DNA of 6,813 nucleotides from Candidatus Eiseniibacteriota bacterium (GTDB taxonomy: Bacteria > Eisenbacteria > RBG-16-71-46 > JABDJR01), in assembly GCA_013003415.1 (NCBI GenBank), contig JABDJR010000422.1, forward strand, positions 1-6,813. Direction: 5' to 3'. Shown here piece by piece: positions 4,109 through 6,813 of the stretch. Each line of letters opens with the position of its first letter. The stretch's first letter is position 1. The position numbers and the translations under genes were made by a program. The notes beneath the pieces were generated by a model. That model made no database searches. It was not told the DNA's origin and worked only from the letters and a program-made list of their open reading frames with translations.

Positions 4109-6813
4109 ATGGACAGGAAGGGAAGATTTACCCTTGCATTCCTGATCGTCGCGGTATCCCTGGCACTCGTCGCCGCGACGTTGGTGGGTGCGCAGGTCCG
4201 TGAAGTATCAAAGGATGTTGCCGGGTACAAATCACAAACCCCGCTGGTATATGGGGCGGCTAGCAAGAGCCCATACCAGCTTGGTTTGACTGGCGATAAT
4301 AAAAGGCCAGATGGTATTCCAAATGAACCCGCAATCGTAGACGCGGTGTTCTCTGCTCAAGGTGCAGGTACGGCTGACGACGTGCTTTTCCTTGTCTTTA
4401 ACCAAGACATCGGATCAGCCGCGCTTGACTCCATCCTGTTCTCCTTTGGCGGAGCCATCGGCGACACGGTGGTCACAGCCACCGACGGTTTGGTATTTGC
4501 TTACCAACCAATGGCATTGGCCAACGGGCACTTTAACGTGATTGAGGTAACGGGGCTGGACAATCTGCCCATTCCGTTGACCACCGCTCACATGGTCGCC
4601 CTTCCAAATCCATTGGATTTGCCGTTTGCTGCCCGCAACGCTTCGCGGATTCCGGTAAAGACCGGTCCGGCGATTTCACGAATCGAAGTTTTTCGAGGTC
4701 TCGCTGGCGACTACGTAACAACCGCTGAATTTAACTCGGTAAGCGTGTGGTTCACCCACCGCATCACGGCTGGTGTCTCTTTGGCCGACGCGCGGCTTGA
4801 TTTCACCTTCCCCGAGGCCGGCACTGCGGGTGCACCGCCAACAGCGATACATGCTCCCGACGCCAACCAAGTGGTTATCGTCTTCAACGACAACGACACT
4901 CAGGGTGCAATGCGTGAGGGCATTACTTCGATCCGCTTGGCTGGGGCGAATGTATTGTCTGGCCGCATTGATGATGGGGCTGGAGCTGTCACTGGACCGA
5001 CCGAGCTGAGCTCGGATCCGCGCTGGCACTGTTCCATCAACGAAGGGCCAATCCTTCTCCGTGCATCCTTGAATGCACTGACTTCAACGGTAACCCTCGT
5101 GTTTTCCGATGATATCGATGCGAACACGGTGGTCACCCCGGGTGTTGGCACGTTTACTTTCGATGCAGGTTCTTACGCGTCCATCGCCTCCAACGATGGC
5201 GACAACGTCTTGACTCTGATCGGAGTAGCCGGCGCTCCCACGACCGTAACCCACTCCGTCTCTGGCGGTGTCCTTGATTACCAAGGTAATAGTTCTACTG
5301 GTCTCGGGGTTTCAATTTCCCTGATTACCCCGCCGATGATCATCTTGGCTAACCACGATGACAACGGTACCGATGCCTTGAACGATGACCGGATCACGGC
5401 ATGGTTCGATGTGAACTTCTCCACCGCTCCGGTGATCGGAAACTTTGGCTTCCGTGGTTTTGACGGTTCGGGTGCCACCACGGCCCTTCCGGCCACTGGC
5501 AATCAGGTCCAGATCATCGATCTAACCGATGCTTGGGAGCAGGGTGATCGTCTATTCTTGGATAGTGCGACTCCCATCACCTATGACGGTGGTGCAAACG
5601 CCACGCCAGACTCTAGCAATGCATGGATTCGAGATGGTTCGGCTCCGCGCTTTGTTGGTTTAGCGACCAACGGAACTCTGACGGCCGACATCAACGATGT
5701 TGCCTTTGTGGGTATCGATGAGTTTGGCCCGCAAGACGATGGCTCCTATGCGCTCGTTTATTCCCGTCGAGTAATCGAGTCGCAGCCCGACTTCGACTTT
5801 AAAACCCAGAACCAGAACAACGCTGCTGTCTTGATCGACCCCTCCGCGGGTCTTCAGGGCATCGACCTCAACACCGAACTCGCGGTTGCTTGCGCCATCG
5901 ACACTATGTCGACGGATAGTGCGGGCGACACGCTGAACGCCGGTGATGACGTGTTTTTCTGGGGTGTGGTTGTTGACAAAGAAGGTAACTGGGATCCCAC
6001 CAACTGCTACCTCCTGGGCAGCTTGGTTGCTGGACCACTTGCCTGTCCTCGCGACACGCTTGTCAGCGACAACGATGCTATTCATGTCTACGGTGTGAGC
6101 CCCACCTCCGAGGGTCCCTACACCGAAGAGACGCACTTCATTTGCGGTGACGAAAACTCCGCTCCCACCGATGCCGATTCGGTTCGGGTTTACGCCGACA
6201 TGGGTCGCGTGAATCTGCTGGGTTCGGCGGTTGTGAACGCCGATGGGTCCTGGGGACCGATCGAGTTGGCTAACCCGCTTGGTACCACGGTGCCGGTTCT
6301 TTGGGTGGTCAGTGTTCAGAACACCGGTGCTTCGGCAGTTGAGTCTTTCGACATCTGCCCCATTATCAACGACAACCTTGAGCCCACCATTGCTTCGGTC
6401 GAAGACCCAACCAATGCGCTTAAGTGCTACAGCGGTGGCGACACCCTGCGTCTGTTGATCGACGTTAACGATCCCGCCACGCCCGACGGCATTTTCCTCA
6501 ACCCGACCGCCAAGAACGCGCTCATGCACGTTTGGGTCGACTTGACCGAATACGTCACGACGGCTGGTGCCGACTCTGTCGTTCTCGTTTCTCTCGGTGC
6601 GAACCGCGAAGATGATGACAACGACTGGATTGATGCTTCCGCCAACCCCACCTTCGCCGGCAACGGTGTTCGGGACTACCCCGAGCCCTTCGTTGATGAA
6701 GATGGAAACGGCGCTTACACCCCGGGTGAGACTTTTATCGATATCTCGGGTGCTGGTTACACCGACGGCGTTTACGACGGTGGTGATACCAACCTCGACT
6801 CGAATGACCCTGA
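4109..6813 (+). CDS. Large secreted Ig-repeat, Asp-rich putative calcium-binding surface protein (3' end outside window)
   Basis: The frame stays open from ATG 4109 to the right edge: 901 full codons plus two bases, no stop. Residues 1-28 are a classic signal peptide: basic MDRKGR, a hydrophobic core (7-26), and probable cleavage after VGA (28/29). There is no lipobox Cys, so it is exported but not a lipoprotein. Four modules then begin near residues 75, 188, 314 and 409 with a similar pattern: a short beta strand, then hydrophobic-alternating LVFNQDI, VWFTHRI, LVFSDDI or AWFDVNF, then a second strand FSF, FTF, FTF or FGF. This resembles bacterial Ig-like (SbsA/Big-type) domains. Further beta-rich parts follow, including DSVRVYADMGRVNLLG with NADGSW (from 690). 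An acidic run (834-839) leads to an EF-hand/dockerin-like loop DEDGNGAYTPGE (863-874), which suggests calcium binding. Seven Cys are visible and Lys is scarce after the signal peptide. A likely role is cell-surface structure or adhesion. An in-frame GTG at 4007 is an alternative start. Confidence 0.85.
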   Translation, partial: MDRKGRFTLAFLIVAVSLALVAATLVGAQVREVSKDVAGYKSQTPLVYGAASKSPYQLGLTGDNKRPDGIPNEPAIVDAVFSAQGAGTADDVLFLVFNQDIGSAALDSILFSFGGAIGDTVVTATDGLVFAYQPMALANGHFNVIEVTGLDNLPIPLTTAHMVALPNPLDLPFAARNASRIPVKTGPAISRIEVFRGLAGDYVTTAEFNSVSVWFTHRITAGVSLADARLDFTFPEAGTAGAPPTAIHAPDANQVVIVFNDNDTQGAMREGITSIRLAGANVLSGRIDDGAGAVTGPTELSSDPRWHCSINEGPILLRASLNALTSTVTLVFSDDIDANTVVTPGVGTFTFDAGSYASIASNDGDNVLTLIGVAGAPTTVTHSVSGGVLDYQGNSSTGLGVSISLITPPMIILANHDDNGTDALNDDRITAWFDVNFSTAPVIGNFGFRGFDGSGATTALPATGNQVQIIDLTDAWEQGDRLFLDSATPITYDGGANATPDSSNAWIRDGSAPRFVGLATNGTLTADINDVAFVGIDEFGPQDDGSYALVYSRRVIESQPDFDFKTQNQNNAAVLIDPSAGLQGIDLNTELAVACAIDTMSTDSAGDTLNAGDDVFFWGVVVDKEGNWDPTNCYLLGSLVAGPLACPRDTLVSDNDAIHVYGVSPTSEGPYTEETHFICGDENSAPTDADSVRVYADMGRVNLLGSAVVNADGSWGPIELANPLGTTVPVLWVVSVQNTGASAVESFDICPIINDNLEPTIASVEDPTNALKCYSGGDTLRLLIDVNDPATPDGIFLNPTAKNALMHVWVDLTEYVTTAGADSVVLVSLGANREDDDNDWIDASANPTFAGNGVRDYPEPFVDEDGNGAYTPGETFIDISGAGYTDGVYDGGDTNLDSNDP
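6695..6730 (+). other. EF-hand/dockerin-like calcium-binding loop in the secreted protein
   Basis: These 12 codons read DEDGNGAYTPGE. Asp, Asp and Asn fall at loop positions 1, 3 and 5, Gly at 6 and Glu at 12, the spacing of EF-hand and dockerin calcium loops. The flanks are also acidic: EDDDND at residues 834-839, and DGGDTNLDSND just before the window ends. Whether a second loop or an array follows lies outside the window. Confidence 0.5.

Noticed and set aside
3955..4266. 103-codon minus-strand open frame opposite the secreted protein's start
   Set aside because: It is antisense to both Shine-Dalgarno sites and the signal peptide and has no family resemblance.
5660..6529. 289-codon open frame on the minus strand
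   Set aside because: It lies wholly antisense to the secreted-protein gene, has no ribosome binding site of note and no recognisable domain. The + frame has a signal peptide, strong Shine-Dalgarno sites and repeated domains. The antisense opening follows from the + gene's codon bias.

Overview
The window is bacterial chromosomal DNA of moderate GC. On the + strand it carries the end of serA, a complete purA, a tRNA-Lys gene, a complete divergent YchF/OLA1-type NTPase gene, about 1 kb without a convincing gene, and the first 900 or so codons of a very large secreted protein that runs off the right edge. I see no convincing minus-strand gene. There are no insertion sequences, CRISPR arrays, integrase genes or phage genes.

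Left part (1-2954), housekeeping. SerA (serine biosynthesis) ends at 366. A good sigma70-type promoter (-35 at 374-379, extended -10 at 394-402) then drives purA (AMP biosynthesis). The purA reading frame runs 10 bases into the tRNA-Lys(UUU) gene, and its TAG stop is bases 8-10 of the tRNA. The NTPase gene starts 37 bases after the tRNA with no visible terminator between, so purA, tRNA-Lys and the NTPase gene look like one mixed mRNA/tRNA transcription unit.

Middle part (2955-4006), about 1.05 kb. It holds several inverted repeats just after the NTPase gene, a perfect TTGACA box at 3281 with a weak -10, and a strong intrinsic terminator at 3659-3684. The promoter-like box and the terminator would bracket an RNA of about 370 nt that I do not recognise. 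A 45-codon ORF with a passable ribosome binding site follows, of doubtful status.

Right part (4007-6813). One uninterrupted + frame begins with two in-frame starts, GTG at 4007 and ATG at 4109, each preceded by a near-perfect Shine-Dalgarno sequence 8 bases upstream. From the ATG the product has a textbook signal peptide, then at least four Ig-like beta-sandwich-type repeats, then further beta-rich modules, and finally an Asp-rich segment with an EF-hand/dockerin-like calcium loop. It looks like an exported, calcium-binding surface protein.

Organism: the SerA tail is of the long (ASB+ACT) form. Giant Asp-rich Ig-repeat proteins with DxDxNG loops are common in environmental, often uncultivated bacteria, for example around the FCB group. 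That placement is an inference at low confidence; nothing here fixes the phylum.
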